NCBI GenBank assembly: GCA_023238725.1 | Contig: CM041551.1 | Location: 7,863,759-7,927,758, forward strand | Source of the DNA: Scortum barcoo | Taxonomy: Eukaryota; Chordata; Actinopteri; Centrarchiformes; Terapontidae | Direction: 5' to 3' | DNA: 64,000 nt | Part shown: positions 21,701 through 33,599 of the stretch, piece by piece | Layout of the letters: every line of letters starts with the position of its first letter | Numbering within the stretch: the first letter of the stretch is position 1 | Translations under genes and position numbers: made by a program | The notes under the pieces: generated by a model | The model's input: the letters and a program-made list of their open reading frames with translations, nothing else | Told to the model about the DNA's origin: nothing | Databases searched by the model: none

Positions 21701-22755
21701 CAAGAGTTTGAGAAACTTACTTATGACAGATGGAGACGCTTGCTTCCACATTTTCATGCACAAGTGATCATTGTAGCAGTTTTAGTAATCGTGGCTATAG
21801 AGGTACTTTTATTTGCTGAGCCAGTTGGACAAATGTCAGGGACATGAGGACTGAGGATTAACATTCTTTATATGCAGGATCTCAGATATATAGGAAGAAA
21901 CACTTCTAGACCAGGATATTGAAATCTAAATTTAAACCTTATAACAAAAGCATCTTGTTAATTCCTTTATCACATACGGTCTACATTCTAGAAATACCTG
22001 AAATAATTTACTCACTGAGCAAACTTTCAAACAAATGCCTGACAAACTGCACAAACGTACATAAATCATCCAAAATGTGGACAGGAATAGTTGGAATTGG
22101 TCAACTAATCAACTTTTTTTTTCCTCAAGAACCCCACTGAGGACATGATCAGATAATTGGTGGTACATGTGAATAAAAAAACGTGCAAAAAAAAACATCG
22201 CCCTGTGTGAATCAGCCTTTGTGTCAGTTCAGTTGCCCCCTTTTTTCAAGCTCTTTTAATGAATTGGGACACCTGTAAAATGTTTTGTGACTTGATGAAT
22301 GTGATCCCGGCTGCATTATGTTCCCTCCAAAACAGTGCAAATCAGTAGTGAATGAATATCATTTTCTAGGAGACTTTTCAGGAGTTTGGAGTGGACATTA
22401 ATGTTTTGTGTATGACTGAGAAAATATTTTGTTGTCATGCCATTTGAGTACACTGCTCAGTTTGCATAATAAAATGTTATTCCATGTCCTGGCAAATAAA
22501 CACTAAACAACAGGTTGGTAATAAATAATAAGAAAAAAATATTTTAAATCAATTGCATTTTAATAAAAAATATTATATTTAATTACAAAACTTCACCCCC
22601 CCCCCCCGCATTCTTTCTCCCAGTCAATACGAGGCCTTAGACTTTAATAATGAGCCATTAAACAATGTGTTTAGTAAATTGATCTGTGAAGAAACACACA
22701 ATCACCAACAGCCACTAATGAGTTCCCATTTGTCTCAGAGAGCGGGGAAGAGACA
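21701..22755. other. AT-rich non-coding stretch with poly-C run
   Basis: A 12-base C run lies at 22,596-22,607, preceded by a strongly A+T-rich segment (22,500-22,590). There are no exon-like or RNA-like features. Confidence 0.55.
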
Positions 22756-22990
22756 GAGTGAGCGGCCCTTCATCCCTCTCTCTTTTCTCTGTTTCATCCA
22801 TTTCATTCATTTATTCCTTTCCCCCCCTCCACTCTCAGTCTCCTGACTTTTTTCCCCTCCTTAAAATTCTTTTCCACATCTCGCCGAGTATACGCACCTC
22901 TGTATCTGTCCACATCTCACTATCTCCTACTATCTCTCGCTCTTTTCCTCCAACTCCTCTTCCCTCTCCCCCCTTTCCCTCCTAAAGGAC
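22756..22990. repeat. Pyrimidine-rich (CT) tract
   Basis: About 230 bases, largely C/T on the plus strand with Ser/Pro/Phe-rich frames. It is low complexity, with no clean repeat unit. Confidence 0.8.
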
Positions 22991-23079
22991 ACAGGTGACT
23001 GAACCCATGACTGTCCTGGCGTCAGAGGATGATACATAACAGCTCAGCCTCAAATGACAAATCCAGCCGACACTGGGCC

Positions 23080-23260
23080 GAGAAGAGACATATTGATTTT
23101 TCAATGATTAATAAGTGGAAAATAATTGTGTTTCATTAAGATGGATGGAGTTTCATTTAGTCCTGTCTCCTCTTCTTCACTTCAGCGCCAGGCAGGCAAT
23201 CAAATCTGCCGCTACCGCAGCCCGTTAGCCTGCTATGGCAACAAGGCCCGCCACATGTGT
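23080..23260. promoter_or_regulatory. Candidate conserved non-coding element
   Basis: It contains caatgattaataagtgg, aaataattgtgtttcatt and gcaatcaaatctgcc. Dense homeodomain/Pbx-like words lie in complex sequence, ending at a GT microsatellite. Confidence 0.4.
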
Positions 23261-23270
23261 TTCTCTCTCT

Positions 23271-23291
23271 GTGTGTGTGTGTGTGTGTGTT
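23271..23291. repeat. (GT)n microsatellite
   Basis: About ten GT units, preceded by a short CT run. Confidence 0.95.
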
Positions 23292-24820
23292 TGTGTGCTG
23301 CTGCAGTTAGAGCATTGGGAGAAGGAGAGCAATGTGAAAAGGAGATGAGAGTCTATCTCTCAAAGGGGTACACATTTACTAGCGGCAATAGCAGGGCAAA
23401 ATATACAAGACCCCATAGAGAGATCAAATGTCGACCACATGAACTCAACTTTTCATCCTGTGAATATTTCGACAACTCTGATTATGTTTACATACATGGA
23501 GTTTTCCCCTCTGAACAAGATTTTTCATCCTGGTTTTGGGTCAACACATTGAAAATATCAACACTTGGTCAGAATAACCCTGGTTAGCTCATGCCCTTAT
23601 TATGGGAAACTAGAAACCAGAAAACTGTGGTGGTGGTGACTGGCCGAATGTTGGCACAAAGGCCTGTCCCTCAGAATCAAAGAGCTTCTTTCTAGACTCG
23701 CTTGCCATTTTGCGGTTACGTAGATCACAGAAGAGGAAGAGAAACCAATTTCCTCACTGATAGTAGCTTTAACGTACACCAGAACGTACTGCAGCTACAA
23801 GCCCTGCTGCATTCTGAATGAGGGGCGCAGCCCAAGTGGAAAAACTCTTAAAGCCTTACTTAAAGGTTTTACCTACACATGCTGATTGTTACAAGATGAG
23901 ACATGTTGCTTAATTATGGGAAACATGGGGATTCACTAACTGAAGTCAAAGTAGGTGAGACAGGTTGAAAGAAAGCAGGTAACCTGTAAAGGCGCTCTGA
24001 CAATCATATAAACCGTTTTTGTGTAGGTCGCACATGCAAACTCGTAGTGCATTATGAGTACATGGTGATGTGGTGTTGTGCTGTACTTCACAGGTGGTAA
24101 ATGAACGCTGGTCACTAACAACATTTGCAAACTCTTGGCAGGTGGCCAGTGTTAACCTGCCTAACCTTGTTATGTTTATGAGCTGTGTTGTGGGAGAATC
24201 ATAAGCAAACACGGATACAGTGAAAAAGAATAATGTTTCACAGTTTTGTAGTTCAACAGCTTTATATATCTTCAAATAAAGCTGATTATACAGCAAGTGA
24301 AATCCAACATTTCCAAAGTGTACTTGTATTAAAAAAACAGACAGATAAATGGTGATTTGGCAACTACCAACTTAAGTTGCTTGGGTGTTTTGCTTAAAAA
24401 TGATTTCCCACCCTCATACTTGTGTACTTAACATTAAGATATTTTTTTTTATATGGGACTGGATATATGTTATTTCTGCTGGTGGACAGTTTGGTCTGAA
24501 TAAATGGAACACCACAAGTGGACAGGGATACCTTGTTAAGCTTATTTACAGCATTGAGGCTCCTGACCTGAATTTATCAAATCATTTTTCACGTAACCTT
24601 GACCTTAAGCTGAATATGAGTATCTGGGTTCATCTGTGCATGTTACTGAAACACAGCCAGTTTGAAGATGGTCACCACTGATTAGATAGTTGAATGAATG
24701 TGGTATTAATACAAAAAGCAAGCCTCCAGTATAAGACACCTTTGGTTTTAATGGAGGGATCACACAGCTTGTAGACATTTATTATAAGACAAATCAATGC
24801 AATTACCCAAACTTCCGTAC
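23292..24820. other. Non-coding stretch with possible transposon debris
   Basis: The segment 23,480-23,620 (gattatgtttacatac, then aataaccctggttagctc) loosely resembles a teleost repeat built from TTTACATGCA and CTGGTTA words, but too weakly to call. The 153-codon frame at 23,126-23,587 crosses the GT repeat. The rest is AT-rich unique sequence. Confidence 0.4.
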
Positions 24821-24829
24821 ATCCACCAC

Positions 24830-24910
24830 GACCTGATCAAGTGCTTTACTGTGTCCATTGGAAAAGCCCTAATAACATTATCCTGGGGGATAAAGCCATA
24901 CAAGATAGGG
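24830..24910. promoter_or_regulatory. Candidate small conserved block
   Basis: The words aaaagccctaataacatt and atcctgggggataaagcc lie in otherwise plain sequence. This is a weak candidate. Confidence 0.25.
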
Positions 24911-25298
24911 CCTTGTTTTAAATGAAGGCATCAGAGGAGTGGGGGGAGGGCTGCAGCACCCTGGTCCTCCATCCCAGCATCCCTGTGTATCACTTTAATG
25001 TTCATATAATGACATCCCCTCCAAGTTTGTGTCATGGGCCATCAACAATCATAATTGTAAAGTGATTCATTGACTGATGTTGTCAACAGTGCTACTGTCA
25101 AGAGAAACTGATACCAGAGAAAGAGAATAGGACCCTCTAATGAATATATCAATAACCAGTGACAGGTGAAGGAGTACTCCTGACGAAATTTCAAATAAGC
25201 TCTAACACCTCTTCTGGATGCCTTCATTTGTTTTGCTAGAGCACATTCTGCCAAGGCAAGAAAATAAATAACACAATTAAAAGCAAGAGCCATGTTAG

Positions 25299-25301
<3 letters not shown>

Positions 25302-25375
<74 letters not shown>

Positions 25376-25407
25376 TATACATATATATATATGTATATAT
25401 ACATATG
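25302..25407. repeat. (AT)n microsatellite with AC/GT interruptions
   Basis: A long AT run of about 34 units is followed by shorter AT blocks broken by single C or G, then GTAT words to about 25,425. It is self-complementary and likely to be unstable. The minus-strand Tyr/Ile frame here is an artefact. Confidence 0.97.
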
Positions 25408-25425
25408 TATGTATGTAGTATGTAG

Positions 25426-26215
25426 GTGTGTATATATTTAAATCTTAAGACTTTTCCAATTTAGTCCAGTTAGTATTTAGAAACTGAAAAGAAAGTTTGA
25501 TTTTGAATTCTAAAAGGCAGTTTTAAAATTGGATACACACATTTCTTTCTGCCTCTCGTCTTTGTTCTTGGTGACTGTTTATTTAATGTCACCAGCGTTG
25601 GACCTCTTCACCCTGCACATACATACACTCATTACCTGTCTTGGATGCCGTGCAGCAGAAGAGCTCACGGCACCACCGGATTTGTGTCTCAGAAAGGGTA
25701 TTTCACTTCAACATTTGCTCATATCAAGGACACCGTGAGTGGGAAGCCCAAATTGCTGGGGACCGATTTGTCGTCTTTCGCCATGTGTGAGTGTTTGTGT
25801 TTGTCTTTGTGTCTGCGTATAATCACCTACACACTTCACGGGGGAACGCTAGTGATACATCACCCAAATGAGGTCCAGTCGGGGCCATGATCCATCACCC
25901 AGTGTCTAGTCTAACAGCGGAGGTAATGAGAAAGGAACCTATGCAACATTGATGGTGCCTGGCCCCTGACAACTCATGGACAGTGGTATTGATGGCTGAC
26001 TGAAGGAGTGACCATCATCACTATTAATGGCTGTTTAGGATTATGAAAGGGGAAGAGGAGTGAGGTGGACGCACATTTTGTTATTTTTTAAAAAGCATGA
26101 ACATTTAACTTGTGATAATGAATGTGTTCATATGTGTGTGTGTCCATGCGTGCATCAAGGGGTTGAAGTACAGGTCTGTGTGTCCACACATACTCGTCTC
26201 CTGCGTACACCTGTC
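25426..26215. other. Non-coding stretch, nothing firm
   Basis: Unique sequence. A segment ending in accgtgagtg at about 25,738 resembles a splice donor, preceded by a gtctcag acceptor-like word at about 25,692. The enclosed peptide is unrecognised, and the pyrimidine tract needed for an acceptor is weak. There is a GT-rich patch at 26,131-26,145. Confidence 0.45.
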
Positions 26216-26219
26216 ACCA

Positions 26220-26560
26220 TCACCCAGTCTGGGGAACAAAAACCTGGCCGAAATGCAATTAAAGGGGCACTGTGGTGCTCCATTGTCACATCACACTGGG
26301 GCTACCTCTCTCTGCCTGCCGCATTAATAGGGTTTCAATTGCCAGCGCCCGCTTCTTAATGGCTGATTTATTTCATTTTAATACCCTTGTCATGAGGTAA
26401 GGCCTCAACTGTGGGTCGCATAATAGGGGGCCATTTTCCTCTCTTTCTCCAGCGGGAATGCTCGGCTCTAAAGATCTTCATTTGATATGTGGGCCACAAT
26501 CCTTTTGACTGAGGCAGTGGGGGTGGATAAGGTTGGGGGAAGGGATATTTGAATATAAGA
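26220..26560. promoter_or_regulatory. Candidate conserved non-coding element
   Basis: The words gaaatgcaattaaagg, gccgcattaatagggt, tttcaattgccagcgc and attttaataccc lie in complex sequence without simple repeats. This starts a nearly continuous 2.5-kb zone of such blocks. Confidence 0.42.
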
Positions 26561-26799
26561 AGTGTTACACACCCTTATTCATAACCACTAACTTATTAAA
26601 GGTTACTTACATGCAGTTGAATGATTTGGTATTAGTAGTGTTTGTCAAAGTTGCTCTTTAACGTATTTATAGAGAGAGCGGGGACAGTATCATCAACCAG
26701 AGCACTATGTCCTTAGTTAAAACAGCAGTTATCTGGCACATGACATACATCATATGTGTGCAGTGATATTTAAATGTAGCAAAGGTTTCCCCAGCATCA

Positions 26800-27330
26800 G
26801 TGTCTTTGTCTCTCTCTGTTTTGAATTGTAGGACAATGGCAACCCTGTTCCCAAGAGAAACTCAATTGACTGGAACCTCTGTCATTTAACACACTATTAA
26901 TTGACTAATGTGCATCACATCGCTGTGCAGCATAGGTAGATGAGGACCATGGGGCCTTATCAGAGTGGATTATGGGAAATTAGCTGAAGCAGCGACAAAA
27001 CAGGCGCGCTCCTGTCTTTTCTCAGCATCACAAGGGTGCACAATCAGCTGTGGCAGAGCGGATGTTGCTGTTTGAGATTATTTGCACAAAGGCGATTATT
27101 CTAATCACTTAATTCCGGTATTATGAGACATCTGCTCTGTTAAGCTTTATATTTCCATTTCCCCAGACAACTGTGTGTAGATGAGACTTCATCAATATCA
27201 TTACTCACTACATTGTTTTACTCAAACAACGCCTCTATGATTAATGAATAGGCAAAAGACAGTGTACAGCCATAATTCTCACAAATCAATTACTCATGCT
27301 AAGGAGGCCTGTGTTACAGATCAGCCGTAA
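26800..27330. promoter_or_regulatory. Candidate conserved non-coding element
   Basis: It includes aactcaattgactgg, cactattaattgactaatg and ctaatcacttaattccgg, followed by aatcaattactcatgc. Homeodomain-type words are unusually frequent and simple repeats are absent. Confidence 0.42.
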
Positions 27331-27600
27331 TATAGTTAATCATACACTTTCAATGGGATGCATGAAGTCAGTCATTCAGTGTGTGGGTGTGATAATCAAC
27401 ACTAATGTATTAAGTGTTTACAGTGTGCATGCGAGGGGAGATGTTGGTACAGTGCATATGTACAAGCGTGCTCTGCAGAACATACATCTCTTTTTTTTGT
27501 CAAACGCGTCCATGTAATTGCATTATGTACGTTGCGCGTCGCTCTTCTTGGATATCACACAATAAATGGAGACGGGTGAACGCGTGTGCTCTACATCATC
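27331..27600. other. Link segment between candidate elements
   Basis: Complex sequence with gtgataatcaacacta and several CpGs (acgttgcgcgtcgc at about 27,529). The two overlapping open frames at 27,296-27,659 have no recognisable content. Confidence 0.35.
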
Positions 27601-28235
27601 CTCCACCAGGAACATGCTGTTTACGGTACGCAGCACCCGACTGTGAGCTGCAGTCGTGAATGTTTCCATTAGCATAAGAGGCTTTGAATTTGAATGTCTC
27701 TGTTGGTATGATCATCAGTTGTGGCGATAGAGTAATCCCAAAAGTTCTGTTAATTACATGAAAAAGAAAGGGCAGTTTATGAATACGTGGTGCACGTGTG
27801 TATCACACACTCCTTATGCAAATAAACCGACGTCTGAAACATCAATAAAATCATTATTTCAATTATGCTCCTTGGGGTGTCAAATGAAGTATATCCTGAT
27901 TATGGAGCTGGGATCCATCCATCTAGGCTCCCTCTTCATTCCGGCCTAACGGCTCTAATTAGCTTTCTGTCTATAGACTAATCTTTCATTCATCAATCGA
28001 TTGATTTCCCTGTCTTCATTACTACTCAGCTGACATTGTGTTGCAGAGTCGAAAGCAAAGGCGGCCAATCTCGTGCAAAAGGTTAAACATGTTAAGCTCG
28101 CCAACTAGCAGCAGACGAGCCATTGTTTGGGACAGGTTTATAAATGAATGTGTCATGTCCAGCTTTTCTTTTTCTATCAGTGGATGGCCGTCAATAATTA
28201 CATAGAGTGGAGCCAAAGAGAATGAGCACACTGTG
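27601..28235. promoter_or_regulatory. Candidate conserved non-coding element with 14-bp palindrome
   Basis: This is one of the clearest complex blocks. ATCAATCGATTGAT at 27,992-28,005 is a perfect palindrome built from ATCAAT/ATCGAT words used by CUX, ONECUT and PBX-type proteins. Also present are ttatgcaaataaacc (POU-octamer-like, about 27,814), ggctctaattagc and gtcaataattac. There are no simple repeats and no coding frame. Confidence 0.47.
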
Positions 28236-28479
28236 TTTACTGAGTTGTTGAGTTTTCTAATAATACAAGAATCAATTAGAGTAGTCGCTTTGTTTCTACA
28301 GTTATACAGCTATATGTTACAAATAAATTCAGTCAGCAAAACTGTGGCAATGATTGCATTTTTAATCGTATTCATCCATGTGATGCACATTTTAAGTTGC
28401 AGATATGTCATATTTTTGGTTAAATTGAATATTACCAACGAAACGACTTGCAAAAATGATTACAGCACGAAGAGGCGTC

Positions 28480-28760
28480 TGTTCCAACTTCTCCGATGAG
28501 GATTAAACCCAGTGTTGGCTGGGCGGTGGCGATGTTTATTCGCGTTTCCGCAATTCCACCACTATTTCTGATAATTGTACTTTTTTCAGCCATCTCCCTT
28601 TCATGAAATCACTCCGTTGCAGCCGCCTTGCTCCACCTCCACCCACTGATGCCGTATCATGTGACGCCAGTCACGGTTCAGAGCGGAGATTACCTTAGTT
28701 TTATTTAGAAGAAGCGGGTAAACTTTTCTACTGTATCAACCTTTGCACAGAGCCTGCTGT
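28480..28760. promoter_or_regulatory. Candidate conserved non-coding element
   Basis: A K50-homeodomain (OTX/PITX-type) GGATTAA lies at 28,500-28,506, in a CpG-bearing block (tattcgcgtttccgc) with gataattgtac. It follows an AT-rich spacer at 28,236-28,479. Confidence 0.4.
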
Positions 28761-28779
28761 GCCTGTCGATGGGAAAATA

Positions 28780-29420
28780 AACAGATGTACATTTTTTGTT
28801 TATAACTGCTCTGAATGATGGATTACAGCGCACAGATAGCGGTAATTATCGGAAAACCATTAACATTCCGACACTATCCATACCCTTACACAGAGTCTGT
28901 ATAGTACGTTGGACATGGGATTTGAGATCTACAGTATACAGAGCACATGTGCTGAGCGGAATAAATGCTTGCTTAAATCCACTCGCCTTGCCCTTAGGTT
29001 ATCTTTATCCTATATTTATTTTTATCCTCATTTTCTCTGATTCCCTACGTCTCCCTTTTTTCTCTCCACACCAAGGTGTATGGGTTTACAGTAATGCAGA
29101 GTGTATGGGAACGGCGATGGCATGCATTGTCCCTGTTTGACAGCGTCTCAATAGATAATCTCCGAGTGTCTTGGATTTCGTTCAATCTATTAACCATAAT
29201 GGCATATATTTAGTGCTTTCTAACTTTGCCTTGGGCTTCTGTCACCATAACACAGCATTGAAAGTGGCAGCATGTTAAAAGCAACGGAATAGCACGCTAT
29301 CTGGTTGTTTATGAGACCTGAAAAGCATTTTGTTTATATTGGAGGAGAGACAATTTATTTGTAATTCGCAGCAATAGAAGCGTTAAAGCTCTCGGTCTTG
29401 TTAATGTAGGCGTTTTTCGG
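28780..29420. promoter_or_regulatory. Candidate conserved non-coding element (weaker)
   Basis: Mixed complex sequence with gcggtaattatcgg, tctattaaccataatgg and atttgtaattcgcag words. A 114-codon plus-strand frame (28,796-29,140) has no family features. The lower motif density makes this less convincing than the blocks upstream. Confidence 0.32.
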
Positions 29421-31640
29421 GAAAAACTGATAAACCCTAATAAACCCATTTGACAGGAATAGTTTGAATGCAAGGTGCTATTGTATATGTGCAGTTGAAC
29501 GTTAACAAAAGCAGCTGGTATCAAACAGTACAATGAAAAGCCACAGCCTGCCTAGAGTTCACTCAACACCTGAGGATTTTGTGTACATCCAGGGATACAG
29601 TGGATAGGCATCACACGAAAGACACCTAAGCTCAGCTTCTATCCTACAGTATCCCCATCCCATCTGCAGAAACACACACCCACACACACACAGTAGACTA
29701 AGAGGAATCTGACCTCGCCACAGCTTACATGGTAGTATCAAGCCGGTGTGAGTTACAGGATATAAACATAAGCCTTTAAGGAGAAGAAAAGGCGGTGATC
29801 TTTTGAGAATTTAATTTCACCTTTCAATCTTGTTAATACTGTCAGAGCAATGAATTGTTGAAATATTACACTCTTATTTGATATTTGTTATTTTGCCAGC
29901 CATGCTCTTACCACCAGTTGACTGCATATACAAGTCTGTCAAACTGCACATGCACATGAAATGCAATAGTGATTACTTTTTTGTAGCTTATTCTGCATTT
30001 AAAAGAAACCTGCAATGAATGGCTTATATGCTTTTTTTAAACGTTGGCAAAAATCAAATCCAGGTGAAAACTGAATCTTAAAATGGTGTTCACAGTTAAT
30101 GGCATCAACAATTTGATATTGGCAGCTTCAGTCCATAAATTGAATTAGTATTAAATTAATACAGTACCATTTTACTCAACAAAAATAGGAAGAAAAATAA
30201 TTATTTTTCAGTTCAGTGAATAAAAACTACAGTTGAGGATTGTTTGGTAGACAGAGCCAGTGTAATTAGTTCATCTCATCGTGCATTTTTTAAGTGTGCA
30301 AATTCAAACAACCAAATGAATAACTGATTTAAACTTACTGAAACTAACACCTTTCTTTGCCAGCAGCCAAAATACAAAAAAACTAAGGTGATTGAAATAA
30401 GTCCTACAAACAAAACCTGCATCAGCTGACCGCTAGGAACGGTAAGATCATTATTCACATCTCTGGTCAACATCAGAGCATATGAACATTAACTCAATTA
30501 CAATTAAATGATAATTATATAACTTTTTCAGTGTTGCAGATAAATGCCCAGTGTCTGAAGAAAAGAAAGAGAATGAAAATCTTGGCAGAGGTGAGGCACG
30601 GTCCCAATATCTCAATCATTTGGTGAATAAATTCAGTGTGAGCTGTTTAAAGTCAGTCTTTTTCTTATCTTGACCTGCTGATAAAATCAAACACATTTAA
30701 TATTATCGGAGGTTTGAAGACTTGGCTCATGCAAATAGTCAAGGACATGGACGTTGTCAACAACCAATATGTATAGATGTATGTTCTCTGTAGCGCCAAA
30801 AAGGAAGAAGCCAACAGTCAGTAGATAGTAAATATGGAGAGGAATCACACACAAGAGCTACTGTGGTACACCCATGTCCAAAATGAATGAATGAATTAGA
30901 TTATACCCTCAGTGTTTTCTTAGTCTTTGTTTAAAGGAACAGAGTGTACTTTCTTACTCGCTGCTTCACTCAGTTACAGTGTAGCAGCAGTTGCAGAGGT
31001 TATGGGTGGATAAGGAAATGAACCATCAAGATTGACTCTAATCTTTCCTTTCCATCACGTTAGGTCCAAAATAACAATAAGAACATGACGGCAAGGGCAC
31101 ATATTCTGATAGCCTTGCCATTTCCAGGATGAACTTGATAAGTATGGGACGATACCGTGAACCTTTCGGGTCACCTTACATCACTGTCAGCGCTTGTAGC
31201 ATAGAAAAACAAAAACACAAGACCAATTTCTCTCCTGTGCTCATTTCTGCCCTCACTGTTTATGCTAATAGCTAGGGTGTTGCATGATTAGTGGCAACTA
31301 TTTACAGTAGGGACATTTGCTAATCAACCCATAGAGTTATGCTGCAGATCTGGGAGCAATTATGTCCACACACACAGAGCCCATATTTACAACACACACA
31401 CACATAAACACACACACACACACATGCTCACATACACCTATGCAGACCCAAGCATACTTTCACACACACGTACACACGCAGTTAGCAACACATCAATTAC
31501 CAGGGCCAGCGTTTTACATTTAATCTTCTTATTGGATCCTTGTTAATGTTAACCACTTCCTTCCCCTGCAGTTTATTTTGCTTTTGTGCATGTGGCCTCT
31601 GCTCCCAGCGAGTGCTCACGGACCAGACCATCCATAACCT
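29421..31640. other. AT-rich non-coding stretch with CA repeats
   Basis: Mostly unique AT-rich sequence. CA-rich imperfect repeats lie at about 29,670-29,691, 31,367-31,377 and 31,391-31,422. A short GAAT repeat (aatgaatgaatgaatt) lies near 30,882-30,897. No gene, RNA or repeat family is recognised. Confidence 0.55.
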
Positions 31641-31647
31641 GCGGAGA

Positions 31648-31665
31648 CAGACAGACAGACAGACG
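31648..31665. repeat. (GACA)n tetranucleotide repeat
   Basis: About four GACA units followed by purine-rich sequence. Confidence 0.9.
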
Positions 31666-32445
31666 GAGGGGGAGAGACACACAGAGCAGCTGGCTTTTCT
31701 GAAAACTAACGTGTAGCGTTTTAACCCAAGTGAGAAATATAACTGGAGGAGGATTGTAGCCCTTTATTTCTACTTTTCGCCTTAAAAATATTGGTAGATA
31801 AAAGGCACGCCACAGTTCACCCTCCTCTAAGTGCTCCTATGTAATGACACAGAGATCTGATATACTCCTTTACTAAGCGAGATGCTTGTGCTTTCGTTTC
31901 CAATGCTACATCTGACCACAATCTCACTTCCCATAAAGCCAAAAGTGCCTTGCTAAGATCATCTCTTTCCATGGTGAGTCAGCGAGGAGAAATGATCTGT
32001 GAGGCGAGAAGCCCATGTGAATGGTTGCCCGTGTAAGTTGACCTTAAGAAACTGTTAGGATCTCAAAGCTGCAACAAAAAGGCAGCGTGAAACTAAATAT
32101 CAGGAGAAATTACCATACCTGTTTTATCTGTTTCATCTCTATCAGTCCTTAAGAAGTTGCCTTAAGGAGGCTTGCATGGAGCTGATCCTGACCAGGAAAC
32201 TTGGCAGCAAGAAAGAAAGGAAGAAAATAAAGATTTTAAAAAAGTTTCAGTGTTAGCATGAAAATATTTCAGCAGATGCATGTTTCCACAACAGATGGAG
32301 ATTTTGATATTTACTACATTGGTATTTGTTGATTTCTCCTCAACTTTCTGACTTCTTTGAGTGAACTTCCCTCCCTCTAGTGCTTCCACATTCACTGCAC
32401 AAAAGTTCCCACCACTTATCAAAAAACCCGCTCAACCCCTCCTTC
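31666..32445. other. Non-coding stretch, nothing notable
   Basis: Unique sequence without repeats beyond short A/T runs. The open frame at 32,162-32,422 (minus) has ordinary composition but no recognisable domain and no flanking splice signals. Confidence 0.5.
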
Positions 32446-32449
32446 CCGT

Positions 32450-32900
32450 CCACAGTGGTGCTACATTTTCCCTTTCTAATTACGTAATCAATGGCCTTTT
32501 AAAGGTACAAGCAAATCACCATCATGGCGAGCCGCAGACCCTTTCTGCGAACCTTTGAGGCTTAGAAAAACGAGATTTGTACCAATCAGGGAGAGCTGAC
32601 GCTTGACTTAGAGCCGCGGACAGAGAGTCAGGACCCCTAATTAGGACTCCTAACCCCGCACTGACAGACAGATTTGTTTTTGCCTTGCCCAGTGTTTGGC
32701 CAAGATCTGCTGGGACCCCCAGATCAGCAGATATGCATCGGGAACTACCAGCATCCCGCGATTGAGCGTTCATTAACTGACTTGTTCAAACAAAACACAA
32801 TCAAACCCCAAAAGCTGCCTCGGTCCACAATCCAAATAATAGAAATAATAGGTCTTTTCCTCCTCCTTTACCCCACAAAAGCCCAGGAATATGGCTCATA
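32450..32900. promoter_or_regulatory. Candidate conserved element with hairpin
   Basis: Complex sequence with ttctaattacgtaatc, cccctaattaggactcc and gttcattaactgac. An 8-bp inverted repeat, ATCTGCTG (32,705-32,712) with CAGCAGAT (32,725-32,732), encloses a smaller CTGGG/CCCAG pair. No coding frame is convincing. Confidence 0.4.
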
Positions 32901-33590
32901 CTTGCAGGAATTAGTAGCTGTATTTCTGCTAAAAATACTCTCAGACAAAGAGAAAAGAGAAAAAAACACATTCACTTTGAAGTAAAAACAATATGTGCTG
33001 TCTTTGTAGTTTTTTTTTTTTTTGCAAACTTTGTTAGATCAATGTAAAGTGCACAGGGACAACATACATTATATTATAAGGAGGCACATTGCTAATAATA
33101 ATTGATCGGGTGCATTGCATTTCAGACATGGGGGTTTGTTGGGTAAAGAGTGAATCCAGGCCATCAGTGCTTCCTATTAGGCATCTCTGGTATTTTCCAA
33201 ACAGCTGCCTTTGATTATTCGCAGCAGGGGCTGCCACAATACTGCCATGAGATAGCATCAGCTGCCTCCAATGGTGCAGTCAGGGACAGGCAACAAGGAC
33301 AGGATGCAGATGCAAGCTCACACACACACACACACACACATAAAGTCAGAGGGGTGTACGCACAGAGACACACTCAGACACACACACATGCCAAGTAAAG
33401 ACAAAGGCCAAGTGGCGTGGAGGAGGAGGAGGAGGAGATGGCCTGCAGTGGCTCTTCAGGGCTTCCTGTCTTTTTTTCAGTCCCTGGAGGCCAAAGATAC
33501 TTCCCATGGCTGGTCACGCTCATCCAGACCATTTCACATAGAGTCCAAACCTTATTTGATGTCATACATAACCCCAAAACCAGCCAGACC
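32901..33590. other. Non-coding stretch with T run, CA and GGA repeats
   Basis: There is a T run at 33,010-33,023, a (CA)n of about 11 units at 33,318-33,340, and a (GGA)n of about six units at about 33,418-33,436. A pyrimidine-rich acceptor-like sequence ending tttttttcag lies at about 33,480, but what follows matches no exon I know. Confidence 0.65.
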
Positions 33591-33599
33591 CGCTCCACC

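Noticed and set aside
23126..23587. 153-codon plus-strand frame
   Set aside because: It passes through a GT microsatellite (Cys-Val repeat) and has no domain or splice support.
23480..23960. Segments resembling a TTTACATGCA/CTGGTTA-type fish transposon, with attatgggaaac at about 23,597 and 23,915
   Set aside because: The similarity is patchy, termini and target duplications are not visible, and the match may be chance.
25042..25404. 120-codon minus-strand frame starting in Tyr-Ile repeats
   Set aside because: It begins inside the AT repeat and has no splice or family evidence.
25640..25750. Possible small exon ending at accgtgagtg
   Set aside because: The donor is good, but the acceptor side has a weak pyrimidine tract and the peptide is unknown.
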